This document shows, one piece after another, positions 45,356-54,228 of a stretch of DNA of 64,000 bases (positions are counted from its first letter, which is position 1; each line of letters begins with the position of its first letter). The notes beneath the pieces were generated by a model, which had not been told where the DNA came from, made no database searches, and was given only the letters and a program-made list of their open reading frames with translations. A program made the translations under genes and the position numbers. Location: assembly GCF_013201725.1 (NCBI RefSeq), contig NZ_CP053835.1, positions 1,736,001 to 1,800,000 of the forward strand. The letters are read 5' to 3'. The stretch is from Arcobacter defluvii (GTDB lineage Bacteria > Campylobacterota > Campylobacteria > Campylobacterales > Arcobacteraceae).

Positions 45356-46066
45356 TTATAAGCTTCTTCTTTCTATATACTCTCTAAATTCTTTAGCACC
45401 CTCTTTTGAACTTGTTATTATTTCACCAATTCCATCAAAAGATATTTCAAGTTTTGATTGTTCTACACTTCTCATAGATTTTATTTTATCAACATTTACG
45501 ATGTAAGACCTATGAATTCTAAAGAAATTTTTTCCATTTAAAAGTGTCTCTAAATCCCCTATTTTTCTTCTTACATAAGCATCTGCTTCTTTTATTCTTA
45601 TTATTACTTCATCAAGGTCAGCTTTTATATAATAAATCTCATTTATATCTATCAAATAGAGTTTATCTCCTCTTTTCCCTAATATCTTTTTTGATTCATC
45701 TACATTTGAACTTTTAAATAATCTTATTTTTTCTAAAATATTTTTTATATCATTTGATTCAATTGGTTTAACTAAATAACCCATTCCTCCACTTTGAAAA
45801 GCTTTTAAAGCAAACTCTTCATAAGCTGTTTGAAAAACTATAAAAGTTTTTGGCTCGATATTTATAATCGAATCAGCAAGTTCAAAACCACTAATATTTG
45901 GCATAGAAATATCTAAAAAAACGACATCAAATTTTGTTTTAGTTATCTCTTTTAGTGCAACAACTGGATTATTAAACTCTGTAATATCTTCAATTCCATT
46001 TTCATTTAATAATCTTTTTAATCTATCAAGAGCTAATTTTTCATCATCAACAATCATTACTTTCAA
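45356..46066 (-). CDS. LytTR-family response regulator
   Basis: 236 residues. The receiver (1-115) has IVDDEK, phospho-acceptor Asp in FDVVFLDISMPNISG and Lys in YLVKPIES. The LytTR DNA-binding domain (about 135-236) shows DINEIYYIKADLDEVIIR, FFRIHRSYIVNVDKI and LEISFDGIGEIITSS. LytTR proteins bind direct repeats spaced about one and a half turns. The TTG start is favoured over the ATG three codons later because AAGGA lies 6-7 nt upstream of it. It overlaps the kinase stop by 4 nt (TTGA). Confidence 0.9.
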   Translation of the reverse strand: MKVMIVDDEKLALDRLKRLLNENGIEDITEFNNPVVALKEITKTKFDVVFLDISMPNISGFELADSIINIEPKTFIVFQTAYEEFALKAFQSGGMGYLVKPIESNDIKNILEKIRLFKSSNVDESKKILGKRGDKLYLIDINEIYYIKADLDEVIIRIKEADAYVRRKIGDLETLLNGKNFFRIHRSYIVNVDKIKSMRSVEQSKLEISFDGIGEIITSSKEGAKEFREYIERRSL

Positions 46067-47058
46067 AATTTATCCTTTATTTTTATTATAAACTTCATTT
46101 TTTCATTTTCTATCTCAAACTCTAAATTTCCAATTTTTTGTAACTCTAATCTTTTTTGAAGATTTGATAATCCTGTACCAAATTTTGGATTTGTAGTTAT
46201 TTTTCCATCATTTATTACAATAATACTATTTTTATCAAACTTTATATTTATATTTATAATAGCACCTATAAATCCGTGTTTTATCGCATTTTCTACTAAA
46301 AGTTGAATTGAAAATTTTGGAACTTTTATATCTTTAAACTCTTCAAAATCATCAATTTTTAAAACAATTTTTTCATCAAATCTTACATTTTCAATATTTA
46401 CATAAGTTTTTACCATAGAAAGTTCTGTTTCTAAAGTTATTAAACTCTCTTTATTTATAGCATTTCTTAAAAATTTCGAGATTTGAATAACTGCATTTTC
46501 AGCTTTTTTTTGGTCTTGATAAATTAATTCTGATACAGAATTTAAAGCATTAAATAAAAAATGAGGATTTAGTTCATTTTCTAAAGCTTTCAATTTTGTC
46601 TCTAAAATTTGATTTTTTATCTCTTCATTTTTGTATTTCATAGAAATAAACTGATGTAAAATCAATCCAACTAAAAAAGTCAAAAATCCAATGGTGATTG
46701 ATATATAAATCCAAAAAGGTGAAATAATATTTAAAATCTTTAAATCAGCAAAAGAAAAAAGTAAAAATGAAAAACTAAAACCAACAAATCCAGATAAAAA
46801 AGAGAAAATAAAACTAATCAAATACCAAAACTTTTTTTTCACTTTTGGAAGAATAAATTTATTTGAAATCGTTATCAAAAAAAATGCAAATAAAGAAATA
46901 AAGATAGCTGTACTTGTACTAAAAATAATAGTTGAAATATTTTGTAAATCATAACTTAAAAAATAGAAACATAAAGAGATAAAAAATCCAAAAAATGCAC
47001 CAATTATGATTATATAAAGCCAATCTTTTGGTGATATTTTTAATTCAACTATATTCAT
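46063..47058 (-). CDS. LytS-type sensor histidine kinase
   Basis: 331 residues. Four membrane helices (about 13-36, 40-65, 75-105, 110-140) are followed by a His_kinase domain: LNPHFLFNALNSVSELI is the phosphorylation site and LVENAIKHGF the N box, and GTGLSNLQKRLELQ closes the ATPase. No extracytoplasmic domain of any size, so sensing is probably within the membrane. Partner of the overlapping LytTR regulator. It begins immediately after the sirtuin stop. Confidence 0.9.
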   Translation of the reverse strand: MNIVELKISPKDWLYIIIIGAFFGFFISLCFYFLSYDLQNISTIIFSTSTAIFISLFAFFLITISNKFILPKVKKKFWYLISFIFSFLSGFVGFSFSFLLFSFADLKILNIISPFWIYISITIGFLTFLVGLILHQFISMKYKNEEIKNQILETKLKALENELNPHFLFNALNSVSELIYQDQKKAENAVIQISKFLRNAINKESLITLETELSMVKTYVNIENVRFDEKIVLKIDDFEEFKDIKVPKFSIQLLVENAIKHGFIGAIININIKFDKNSIIVINDGKITTNPKFGTGLSNLQKRLELQKIGNLEFEIENEKMKFIIKIKDKF

Positions 47059-47766
47059 TTATTTTCCATTTCTTAAAAATTCTTCAATATCAAAAGCTAT
47101 TTCATCAATAGCTTTTGTAGCCTCTTTATGTAATACTTTTGTATATAACTCTTCCATCAAATAATCACTTGGCTCTATATTATTTAAAATAGAAAGTTTA
47201 ATATCCGGATTTAAAAACATATCAGTATTTATAACAGCTCCACTTGTTCCAATTACTACTAAAACTTCGCAATCATTAAACTCCATAAACATATCTTGAT
47301 ATTTAGGTGCCATTTCACCAAAGAATACAATATTAGGACGTAAAAAATTATCACATTTTGGACAAACTTTAAAATTATCTAATTGTTTTTCATAAGAGAT
47401 ATCAACTATATTTTCACAACTTTCACATTTTACTTCTTTCAAAAAACCATGTAAATGTAAAACATCAACACATCCAGCTTTTTCAAACATATCATCAACA
47501 TTTTGAGTGATAACTGCTATTTTATCTTTATATTTTTCTTTTAAATTAGCTATTACTTTATGGGCATGATTTGGTTCTTTATCTTTTAATTCAACTCTTC
47601 TTGAATCATAAAAATTCAAAGTTGCAACTCTATTTTTTTCTAAACAACCTAACATACAAACATCTTCTATTTTATGATTTTCCCATAATCCACCACTATC
47701 TCTAAAAGTCGAGATTCCAGATTCTGCACTAATTCCTGCACCACTTAAAATAATTACTTTCGCCAT
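47059..47766 (-). CDS. cobB: NAD-dependent protein deacylase (sirtuin, CobB type)
   Basis: 235 residues. Sirtuin motifs: SGAGISAESGISTFR (8-22), TQNVDDMFEKAG (87-98), catalytic His106 in LHLHG, the zinc cysteines Cys114, Cys117, Cys135 and Cys138, and IGTSGAVIN. Tyr53 and Arg56 form the YxxR pair that recognises acidic acyl groups in class III sirtuins, so it may remove succinyl or malonyl groups as well as acetyl. It removes acyl groups from lysines using NAD+, making O-acyl-ADP-ribose. It has its own likely promoter at 47794-47799, inside the end of the preceding gene. Confidence 0.92.
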   Translation of the reverse strand: MAKVIILSGAGISAESGISTFRDSGGLWENHKIEDVCMLGCLEKNRVATLNFYDSRRVELKDKEPNHAHKVIANLKEKYKDKIAVITQNVDDMFEKAGCVDVLHLHGFLKEVKCESCENIVDISYEKQLDNFKVCPKCDNFLRPNIVFFGEMAPKYQDMFMEFNDCEVLVVIGTSGAVINTDMFLNPDIKLSILNNIEPSDYLMEELYTKVLHKEATKAIDEIAFDIEEFLRNGK

Positions 47767-47793
47767 ATTTATCCCTAAAAATATATATTTTTC

Positions 47794-47799
47794 ATTATA
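47794..47799 (-). promoter_or_regulatory. Internal promoter for the sirtuin-LytS-LytTR genes
   Basis: TATAAT with extended TG (ATGTTATAAT) on the minus strand, 28 bp before the sirtuin ATG and overlapping the stop of the CrtI-like gene. Confidence 0.45.
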
Positions 47800-49204
47800 A
47801 CATTTTATTCAAAATATCAGCCCCAATAGCAACCCCTGGCCAACCTTGTCCTGCAAAAATAGTGTCACCAACATTATATAAATTTTTAAAAGGAGTATTA
47901 CAACTAGGAAGTTCTAAAATATTTTTTAAAGTAATTGCTTTACCACCACAATTTGTTCTATTTATATATCTATTAAAAGTTTTAGAAGTTGCAGCAAAAG
48001 ATATAGAAATCTCCTCTTTTTTTACAAAATCAAAATTTTTTAAAAACTCATTTATAATAAAATCTTTTGTCTCTTCTTTTTTATTTTCATACTCTTCTTT
48101 AGTCAAACTTTCCCAAAAAATAGCTTTTGAGTGTGTTGATATAGTTATAGAATAACCATTTGTTGAGAGTTTTTCATCATTTTTATCAGAAAACGAAACA
48201 AAAAAAGAGTTTGATATACAATTTGGAATATTCTCTTTTAAAATTATTTGATAGTGATGTAAAAAGTTCTCTTTTGAGTTTAGTTTTAAATAAACAACAA
48301 AAGCACTTTGGTCATTGAATGAAAACTTTTCATAATATCTTTTTATATCTTCATCTAAAAAAAGTTTTGAACTCTCAAATATTGTAGAATTTAATATAAC
48401 TTTTGAAGCTAAATATTCATCTTTTGTCGAAATTATTTTATATTTATCTTCAAATCTTTCTATAGAAATTATCTCTTCTTTATTTGATACATTTACCTCT
48501 TTTAATAAATCTTCAACTATTTTTCCCATTCCACCATTTGAGTAATAAACTTTGTGAAAAGGATAAGATAATCCTAAACTCAAAGCAAGAAGTGACAAAT
48601 CTTTAGAAGTTGTTTGTAAAGTTATCAAAAGTTGTGAATCTATAAAAGCTTTATACTCTTTTGAAATATTTGGTAAAACTTCATTTATATATCCATCTGC
48701 TGTTTTGAACAATAAAAATCCGAACTCTTTGAAAAGTTCAACTATAAAAAGTGCTGTTTTAGCGTATGCTTTAAAACTATATTTTGAAAAATAAATATTT
48801 TTTAATTTCCAAAATTTTTCATCTATTTCTTTTATGGTTTTCCAAAAAATTCTATTGTTTTCATGATAATAAACACTATTTAAATTTGATAAAAACTCTT
48901 CAAAATTTTCAACTCTATCAACTATTTTTTTATTTTGAATAGTTCTAATTGCCACATGACTCTCAATTAGCTCAGGCTTTAATCCAACTTCATCAAATAT
49001 TTTTTTTATTACATGATTTTCTTCATATCCTACAAAAGTTGTGGCTCCCGCGTTAAAAAATTCTCCAAATCGTTTAAATGTAGAAGCACAACCACCTAAG
49101 TTTTTATCTTTTTCAAAAAGTATTAAATCTTTTTTTTGATTTAATGAAGCAATCATTGCTCCACCAATTCCACTGCCAATTACTGCAATTTCAACTTTTT
49201 TCAT
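47795..49204 (-). CDS. CrtI-like FAD/NAD(P)-dependent oxidoreductase
   Basis: 469 residues. N-terminal dinucleotide-binding motif IAVIGSGIGGAMIAS, then LFEKDKNLGGCASTF. The C-terminal GDTIFAGQGWPGVAIGADIL is the FAD-binding motif of the phytoene desaturase / carotenoid isomerase / retinol saturase group. Substrate unknown; there are no other carotenoid genes in the window. ATG 49204 is chosen because the GxGxxG motif follows directly and AAGAG lies upstream; the gene overlaps the photolyase 3' end by 14 nt. Confidence 0.82.
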   Translation of the reverse strand: MKKVEIAVIGSGIGGAMIASLNQKKDLILFEKDKNLGGCASTFKRFGEFFNAGATTFVGYEENHVIKKIFDEVGLKPELIESHVAIRTIQNKKIVDRVENFEEFLSNLNSVYYHENNRIFWKTIKEIDEKFWKLKNIYFSKYSFKAYAKTALFIVELFKEFGFLLFKTADGYINEVLPNISKEYKAFIDSQLLITLQTTSKDLSLLALSLGLSYPFHKVYYSNGGMGKIVEDLLKEVNVSNKEEIISIERFEDKYKIISTKDEYLASKVILNSTIFESSKLFLDEDIKRYYEKFSFNDQSAFVVYLKLNSKENFLHHYQIILKENIPNCISNSFFVSFSDKNDEKLSTNGYSITISTHSKAIFWESLTKEEYENKKEETKDFIINEFLKNFDFVKKEEISISFAATSKTFNRYINRTNCGGKAITLKNILELPSCNTPFKNLYNVGDTIFAGQGWPGVAIGADILNKML

Positions 49205-50543
49205 TGTTTGCTCTTTTAAACTCTTCAATTGCCCTATTTCTTGAAAATTCAATACTTACTATTTGAGCTGGATAATTTAAAAATAGATTTGATTGAACAC
49301 CATTTTCAGTATGGATTAGTTTAGGATTTACCTCTTTTAATTCTAAGATTACTGATTTTATAAAAATTGCATCTTTATCAAATTTTGCACTTTGTAAATA
49401 TGGATTAAAAATCCTAAAATATGGCACAGCATCAGCACCAGTACTAGCAGCCCATTGCCAAGAACCAATATTTGAGCTTGCTTCATAATCAAGTAGTTTT
49501 GAAGCAAAATACTCTTCACCTTTTTTCCAATCTATAAGCAAATTTTTTGTTAGATATGAAGAAACAATCATTCTTAAACGATTGTGCATAGTTCCAGTTA
49601 AATTGAAATATCTCATAGCTGCATCAATTAGAGGAACTCCAGTATTTCCATCACACCATTTTTGAAAATTTTCTTCATTTAAAGACCAATTTACTTTAAT
49701 TTCATTTAGATTTTCAAACTCACTTTTTGGGAAATGAAACAAAATATAGTTATAAAACTCTCTCCAAAAAAGCTCTCGTATATAAAAATCTTTTTGACTT
49801 TGAATTGCTCTTACTTTTTTTATTTTATTAAAAAGTTCCCTTGGACTTATAAGACCAAATCGTAAATGAACAGCTAGATTTGAAGTTGCATTTTTATAAA
49901 AAAAATCTCTATCTTCTTGATAATTTGAAATTTTTAAAGAAAATTCATCTATAAGTTCATCTGCATTTTTTTCTAAAAATTCTGGTAGTTTTTGTTTTAT
50001 AAATCCTAAATCCTGTAAACCTAGAATAACATCATAATCAAACTCTATTTTCTTTAGATTTTTATTTCTTTCAAATAAAACTAAACTCTCACTTTCCCAA
50101 ATAAAACTAAGTGATTTATAAAAAGGAGTAAAAACTTTATATGGAGTTTTATCAGATTTTAAAGCATCTTTTGGATGAATTATAAATGAATCTGTAAAAG
50201 TTTCCATTGCAATGATTTTAGATATCTCTTCATCTCTTTTTTTTGCATAATTATCAAAATCAACTGAACATAAAATAGTATCAAAACCCTTGTTTTTTAG
50301 ACTTTCAAAAACTTCTTTAGGAGTTCCATAAAATATTGCTAAATCAAGCCCAATACTTTTTAAATCTTCTTTTAATTTTAAAACATTTTTATAGATAAAT
50401 GTTACTCTTTTATCATCTTTAGAAAGTTTATCTAAGATATTTTTATCAAATATAAAAATAGGCAACACTTCATCTTTAGCATTAGCTAATATTGCACTAT
50501 CAGTTACTCTTAAATCTCTTCTAAACCACAAAATTTGTTTCAT
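49191..50543 (-). CDS. phrB: Deoxyribodipyrimidine photolyase
   Basis: Light-driven repair of cyclobutane pyrimidine dimers using FADH-. 450 residues. The N-terminal antenna-binding domain (MKQILWFRRDLRVTDSAIL) is followed by the C-terminal catalytic domain with LFWREFYNYILFHFP, GNTGVPLIDAAMRYF, MHNRLRMIVSSYLTKNLL and SNIGSWQWAASTGADA. The pattern is class I CPD photolyase. Its ATG overlaps the DUF523/DUF1722 stop (TAATG); this pairing is also known in E. coli (ybgA-phr). Confidence 0.94.
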   Translation of the reverse strand: MKQILWFRRDLRVTDSAILANAKDEVLPIFIFDKNILDKLSKDDKRVTFIYKNVLKLKEDLKSIGLDLAIFYGTPKEVFESLKNKGFDTILCSVDFDNYAKKRDEEISKIIAMETFTDSFIIHPKDALKSDKTPYKVFTPFYKSLSFIWESESLVLFERNKNLKKIEFDYDVILGLQDLGFIKQKLPEFLEKNADELIDEFSLKISNYQEDRDFFYKNATSNLAVHLRFGLISPRELFNKIKKVRAIQSQKDFYIRELFWREFYNYILFHFPKSEFENLNEIKVNWSLNEENFQKWCDGNTGVPLIDAAMRYFNLTGTMHNRLRMIVSSYLTKNLLIDWKKGEEYFASKLLDYEASSNIGSWQWAASTGADAVPYFRIFNPYLQSAKFDKDAIFIKSVILELKEVNPKLIHTENGVQSNLFLNYPAQIVSIEFSRNRAIEEFKRANNEKS

Positions 50544-51499
50544 TATTTATAAGCCTTAATATCACTTCGTAAAGCTAATTCACTTGGATATGGATTTAAA
50601 AATTTTTGGATTTTTAAATACTGTACATCAAATCTTTTTACATATAAATTTATAAGTTTCATAACTGCAATCAAAGGAATAATTTTTTCTTTATACTCAG
50701 ATAAAGCTTGTAAAATCTCTTCTTTTTCTTCTTTTGTGATTAGCTTTTTGAAATATCCAAAAATATGAAGAAGTACGTTGTAAGTTTTATTTACACTTCC
50801 TTTTAAACTTATCGCTTTTAAAAACTCTTCTTTGTACTCTGCTAAAATTTCATTTAATTGTTTTTTATCTTTATTTGCAACAATTCTTCCTAAAGTTGTA
50901 TAAGCTTTTTGAGATTTTAAATAGATTAAATATTTATAAGAAGTATGAAAAATCACCAAATCATTTAAAGTTGGATTTGATTTTAAAAATTCAAATAGAT
51001 GTTGATATGCAAAAATCTGCATCAAAAAATTTTCCCTAAGCCAAGGGTCAATCAATCTTCCCTCTTCTTCAACTGGTAAATATGGATATTTTTCTTTTAT
51101 TTTTTTTGCAAATACTCCAACACCATTTTTCACGCTAGGTGCATTAAAAGGTTTGTAAACTTTTACCCTTTCCATTCCACAAGTAGGAGATGCTGATTTT
51201 AAAATAAAACCACATAAATCATCATTTTCAATTCTATTTGCACATTCAGTTGAGATATTTTCAAGTTCAGTTGTTACATCTTTTGGATTTTTTGTTGAAG
51301 TTACAATTTTTAGTTGCCCATTTTCATCTAAAGTTTGTCGAATAGCTTCTCGTGGACTTCCCCAAATTATAGTTTCTGGACAATAAGATGATGTTTCAAA
51401 ATATTTTTGTAAAACATCAACTATAAACTTATCAGTTGCTCCTACACCATCATATCGACATTTTGTTCCAATCAAACAAGCAGAAACTCCTAATTTCAT
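50543..51499 (-). CDS. DUF523-DUF1722 (YbgA-like) protein
   Basis: 318 residues. The N-terminal DUF523 domain (about 1-145) has cysteines in GVSACLIGTKCRYDG, SSYCPE and SASPTCGMERV, a possible metal site. The C-terminal DUF1722 domain (about 190-310) is helical (HTSYKYLIYLKSQKAY, LGRIVANKD). Frequently encoded beside photolyases, so a role in light-related repair or DNA-damage response is suggested, but the biochemical function is unknown. First gene of the photolyase-sirtuin-LytTR run; AAAGGA precedes the ATG. Confidence 0.88.
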   Translation of the reverse strand: MKLGVSACLIGTKCRYDGVGATDKFIVDVLQKYFETSSYCPETIIWGSPREAIRQTLDENGQLKIVTSTKNPKDVTTELENISTECANRIENDDLCGFILKSASPTCGMERVKVYKPFNAPSVKNGVGVFAKKIKEKYPYLPVEEEGRLIDPWLRENFLMQIFAYQHLFEFLKSNPTLNDLVIFHTSYKYLIYLKSQKAYTTLGRIVANKDKKQLNEILAEYKEEFLKAISLKGSVNKTYNVLLHIFGYFKKLITKEEKEEILQALSEYKEKIIPLIAVMKLINLYVKRFDVQYLKIQKFLNPYPSELALRSDIKAYK

Positions 51500-51522
51500 G
51501 AGAAATCCTTTTTTTATTTTAT

Positions 51523-51552
51523 TTTATAACAAAAAAAGGTCTATTTGTAGGT
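51523..51552 (-). promoter_or_regulatory. Promoter of the photolyase operon with AGGT direct repeat
   Basis: Minus strand -10 TATAAA at 51528-51523. A direct repeat AAAGGT (51535-51540) and GTAGGT (51547-51552, plus-strand reading) lies over the expected -35. Related to the repeat at 45337-45355. Confidence 0.4.
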
Positions 51553-51565
51553 AAATTTATTCAGT

Positions 51566-52081
51566 TTATAGATTCAAATTCATTCTTTTTAAAATCTCAT
51601 AAGTCTTTGTCACATCATAAGTTGCACTATGATATTTTTCTCCATCAAACTCTATTCCATAATATAAACAAGTTTCATCAAGTTTTGGATTTTTTACTCT
51701 TCCATTTTTTCCAAAAACATTTACTATTTTTTTATTTTCATTCATTGTACAAATATGATTTTCAAATTTAACTCGATTGTTTATATGTCTTAATTCAAAC
51801 TTTATATTATGAGCAATTAAAGTTTGAGTTCCAAAACAAAACTCTTCAAAATCTTCATCTTCAGTGAAATATGAACTATAATTTTTATCTTTTCTATAAT
51901 CAAGAATTAAATCAGGAGTTAATCTATGAACTGCATAAGAGTAAAAATTCACTGGAAATCGTGATAAATAATATCTATGAAATTTATCCAAGATATTAAA
52001 ATCTTTGTCTATTTTAACAGCTGCTATTTCTATTACATCACCAATATTTGAACTATTTGTTTCAAAATCTAAAATTATCAT
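51566..52081 (-). CDS. DnaQ-like 3'-5' exonuclease domain protein
   Basis: 171 residues. DEDDh-exonuclease motifs: ExoI ILDFETNSS, ExoII LIAHNIKFELRHI, ExoIII HSATYDVTKTYEIL. In ExoII the usual Asp after Phe is Glu, a conservative change that might alter activity. Small standalone proteins of this type act in DNA proofreading or as oligoribonuclease-like nucleases; the substrate is not predictable. Its ATG overlaps the DUF309 stop (ATGA). Confidence 0.82.
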   Translation of the reverse strand: MIILDFETNSSNIGDVIEIAAVKIDKDFNILDKFHRYYLSRFPVNFYSYAVHRLTPDLILDYRKDKNYSSYFTEDEDFEEFCFGTQTLIAHNIKFELRHINNRVKFENHICTMNENKKIVNVFGKNGRVKNPKLDETCLYYGIEFDGEKYHSATYDVTKTYEILKRMNLNL

Positions 52082-52404
52082 TTTATATATTTTTCTCTTT
52101 TTTTATAAACTATTTCTTTTATCTTTTTATAATTTTTTGAATTCGTAGTATATAGTTTTTCTATTAAATCTTCATATTTTTTATAGGTATTCCAAACGTT
52201 TGATGCATGTTCAAATCTTTGCATTTTTAAAAGTTCAAAACTTACACTTGCATTTACAAAAGCTTTTAAAATAAATGATTCCTCTCTTGTTTTTTCATCA
52301 TTTTTATATTTTTTCCAAAGTTCTTCTAATTTATTATGTGCTTCAATAAAATTTTCTATTTCTAATAGAAAAATAATGTCATTTAATTCTTCATTTAATT
52401 GCAT
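52078..52404 (-). CDS. DUF309-like helical protein, 108 aa
   Basis: All-helical small protein. Residues 15-35 (ENFIEAHNKLEELWKKYK) carry the EAHxxLEELW pattern of DUF309, and the middle matches LKAFVNASVSFELLKMQRF. Family function is unknown. First of a two-gene unit with the exonuclease, divergent from the flagellin gene. Confidence 0.72.
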   Translation of the reverse strand: MQLNEELNDIIFLLEIENFIEAHNKLEELWKKYKNDEKTREESFILKAFVNASVSFELLKMQRFEHASNVWNTYKKYEDLIEKLYTTNSKNYKKIKEIVYKKREKYIK

Positions 52405-52531
52405 TTTTTAGCCTATTTTAGTTTCTATATTGTATCAAAAGTTAATAATAATTTTAATTGGTTAATAATATTTTAAAACAATAAATACTATGATTAAATA
52501 GTAAGATGAATTAATTTTAAAGGAGTTTATC

Positions 52532-53359
52532 ATGCAAATAAATTCAAACTCTGTCTTAAATCAAAATGTTTATTTAAATGCAAATCAAGCACTTACAAGA
52601 ATAGCAACTGGTGTTGAACTAAATCAATCAAGTGATAATGCTTCTAGTTTGTCAATTGCAAACAGTTTATTAACACAATCAAATGGTTATGCGCAGGCTA
52701 TTGAAAATACAAATTCAGCAATTGCAGCAACTCAAATAGCTTCAGGTGCAACAAATGAACAATCAAATATTTTAAATAATGTAAAAGAAAAACTTCTCCA
52801 AGCTTCAACTGATACAACAAGCCAAGAAGGTAGAGATGCAATATTAAAAGATATACAAAAACAACTAGAACAATTTGATAAAATTGCAAGTAATACAAAC
52901 TATAATGGAACAACATTACTTCAAAATAGTCAAACAGATACATCTTCTTCTCAAACTTTGCAGTATCAAACTGGATTAGTTGGTCAAGATATTATTGAAT
53001 CAGGTGGAGTACAATCGAACACACAAGGATTAGGACTTACAAATTTAGTAAATCAAAGTCCAACTACTTTTGACTCAAATACAGCAAAAAGTTTTTTAGA
53101 AACTGTAGATAATGCAATAAGTAATTTAAATGATATTAGAGGAAATATAGGTTCTGTTCAAAATCAATTAGAAAGTTCAAATAGAAATCTTCTAACTCAA
53201 CAAACAAGCACTTTGAGTGCTGCTTCACTTTTTGATACAAATTATGCAAAAGAATCTTCAAACTTTTCAAAACAAAATATATTAGCTCAAATTGGTGCTT
53301 TTGGACAAGCCCAATCAAATAATATAAATCAGCAAACTGTTTTAAGACTTCTTTCATAA
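52532..53359 (+). CDS. Short flagellin
   Basis: 275 residues. Both flagellin ends are clear: N-terminal D0/D1 with LNANQALTRIATGVELNQSSD and ASSLSIANSLLTQSNGYAQA, and C-terminal D1/D0 with VDNAISNLNDIRGNIGSVQN, FDTNYAKESSNFSKQNILAQ and QTVLRLLS. The variable middle is only about 50 residues and Gln/Ser/Thr-rich, so outer D2/D3 domains are nearly absent, as in other Arcobacter flagellins. No signal peptide, as expected for export by the flagellar system. AAGGAG precedes the ATG. No clear sigma-28 or sigma-54 promoter was found in the 127-bp upstream gap. Single gene with its own terminator. Confidence 0.88.
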   Translation: MQINSNSVLNQNVYLNANQALTRIATGVELNQSSDNASSLSIANSLLTQSNGYAQAIENTNSAIAATQIASGATNEQSNILNNVKEKLLQASTDTTSQEGRDAILKDIQKQLEQFDKIASNTNYNGTTLLQNSQTDTSSSQTLQYQTGLVGQDIIESGGVQSNTQGLGLTNLVNQSPTTFDSNTAKSFLETVDNAISNLNDIRGNIGSVQNQLESSNRNLLTQQTSTLSAASLFDTNYAKESSNFSKQNILAQIGAFGQAQSNNINQQTVLRLLS

Positions 53360-53360
53360 A

Positions 53361-53388
53361 AAAAGCTCAAGTTAAAACTTGAGCTTTT
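53361..53388. terminator. Bidirectional terminator after flagellin
   Basis: Perfect 13-bp stem AAAAGCTCAAGTT / AACTTGAGCTTTT right after the flagellin stop, ending in T-rich sequence. It also covers the stop of the convergent glycine-zipper gene. Confidence 0.85.
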
Positions 53389-53812
53389 ATCTTCTATATC
53401 CATGATGAAAATCATGGAAATTTCTATGATGGTGTCTAGGAGGATAAAATCCAGGATAGTAATAAGGTCTTGGGAAACTATCATAAATTACAACTACTTC
53501 TGTAGGTGGTCTTCTATCATAATAGTCATCGTAATAATCATCCCTTATATATGTTGTAGTTCGTTCATAGCCATTATTATAAGGCGTATTATTATAATTT
53601 GAATAATTTCTTGAATCTCGTGAATTATTTGCAATTGTTGCACCTAATAAACCACCAGCTACTCTTGCAACATCTTTGCCACTACCTTTTCCTATTTGAT
53701 TCCCAATAGCAACACCTAATGTTGCTCCAACTACTGTATCTAAACCAATTGAGTTATTATCTGCAAATACTAAAGAACTTGAAATTAAAAGTATTGATAA
53801 AATTTTTTTCAT
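53387..53812 (-). CDS. Exported glycine-zipper protein, 141 aa
   Basis: The signal peptide is about 1-17 (ends SLVFADNN). Residues about 22-62 are a glycine zipper (TVVGATLGVAIGNQIGKGSG, ARVAGGLLGATIANN), as in outer-membrane-associated 2TM proteins. The C-terminal half is rich in Tyr, Arg, Pro and His (RPYYYPGFYPPRHHHRNF). Likely envelope-associated; function unknown. AAGGA precedes the ATG. Confidence 0.8.
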   Translation of the reverse strand: MKKILSILLISSSLVFADNNSIGLDTVVGATLGVAIGNQIGKGSGKDVARVAGGLLGATIANNSRDSRNYSNYNNTPYNNGYERTTTYIRDDYYDDYYDRRPPTEVVVIYDSFPRPYYYPGFYPPRHHHRNFHDFHHGYRR

Positions 53813-53880
53813 TTAATATCCTTTTATCTTGTTTGGATTAGTATAAGCCTTTATTGTGAATATATTGTGGAAGTAAAAAA

Positions 53881-54228
53881 TTATTTCAACTTACCAAAAA
53901 TCTTATATTTTTCCCAGTAAATATCTAAAGCTTCATTTAATTTTTTATCAGATAATTTTGTTTTTTTCTTTATTCCAAATCTTGTTATAAAAGATTCAGA
54001 CATTATAGTTTTTTCTTTAGTTGGATTTTTCAAAAAAGCAAACATTGCTTTTTTTACTTCTGTTTCACTACTATACTTTAGTAAATATCTATAAAAATAT
54101 TTATCTATAGTTACAGGTATTCTATTATGACATTTAACACAATCTGTTTCATATATATTATTTTTATCATTTTTAGCAGCAAAAAGAGTTAATGAAAATA
54201 AACTTATAAATATAAAAATTCTTACCAT
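53881..54228 (-). CDS. Small periplasmic c-type cytochrome
   Basis: 115 residues with a signal peptide (about 1-18). One haem-binding motif CVKCH (Cys30, Cys33, His34) at the mature N-terminus; the rest is helical. Its ATG lies within the end of the kinase gene (7-nt overlap), so it is cotranscribed with the two-component system at 54222-56034. The sixth haem ligand is not obvious (candidate Met in KTIMSES). It may be a redox sensor partner or a small electron carrier. Confidence 0.78.
   Translation of the reverse strand: MVRIFIFISLFSLTLFAAKNDKNNIYETDCVKCHNRIPVTIDKYFYRYLLKYSSETEVKKAMFAFLKNPTKEKTIMSESFITRFGIKKKTKLSDKKLNEALDIYWEKYKIFGKLK

Noticed and set aside
52405-52531. Sigma-54 or sigma-28 promoter for flagellin
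   Set aside because: No TGGCAC-N5-TTGC or CGATAT/GCCGATAA-like element with proper spacing was found.
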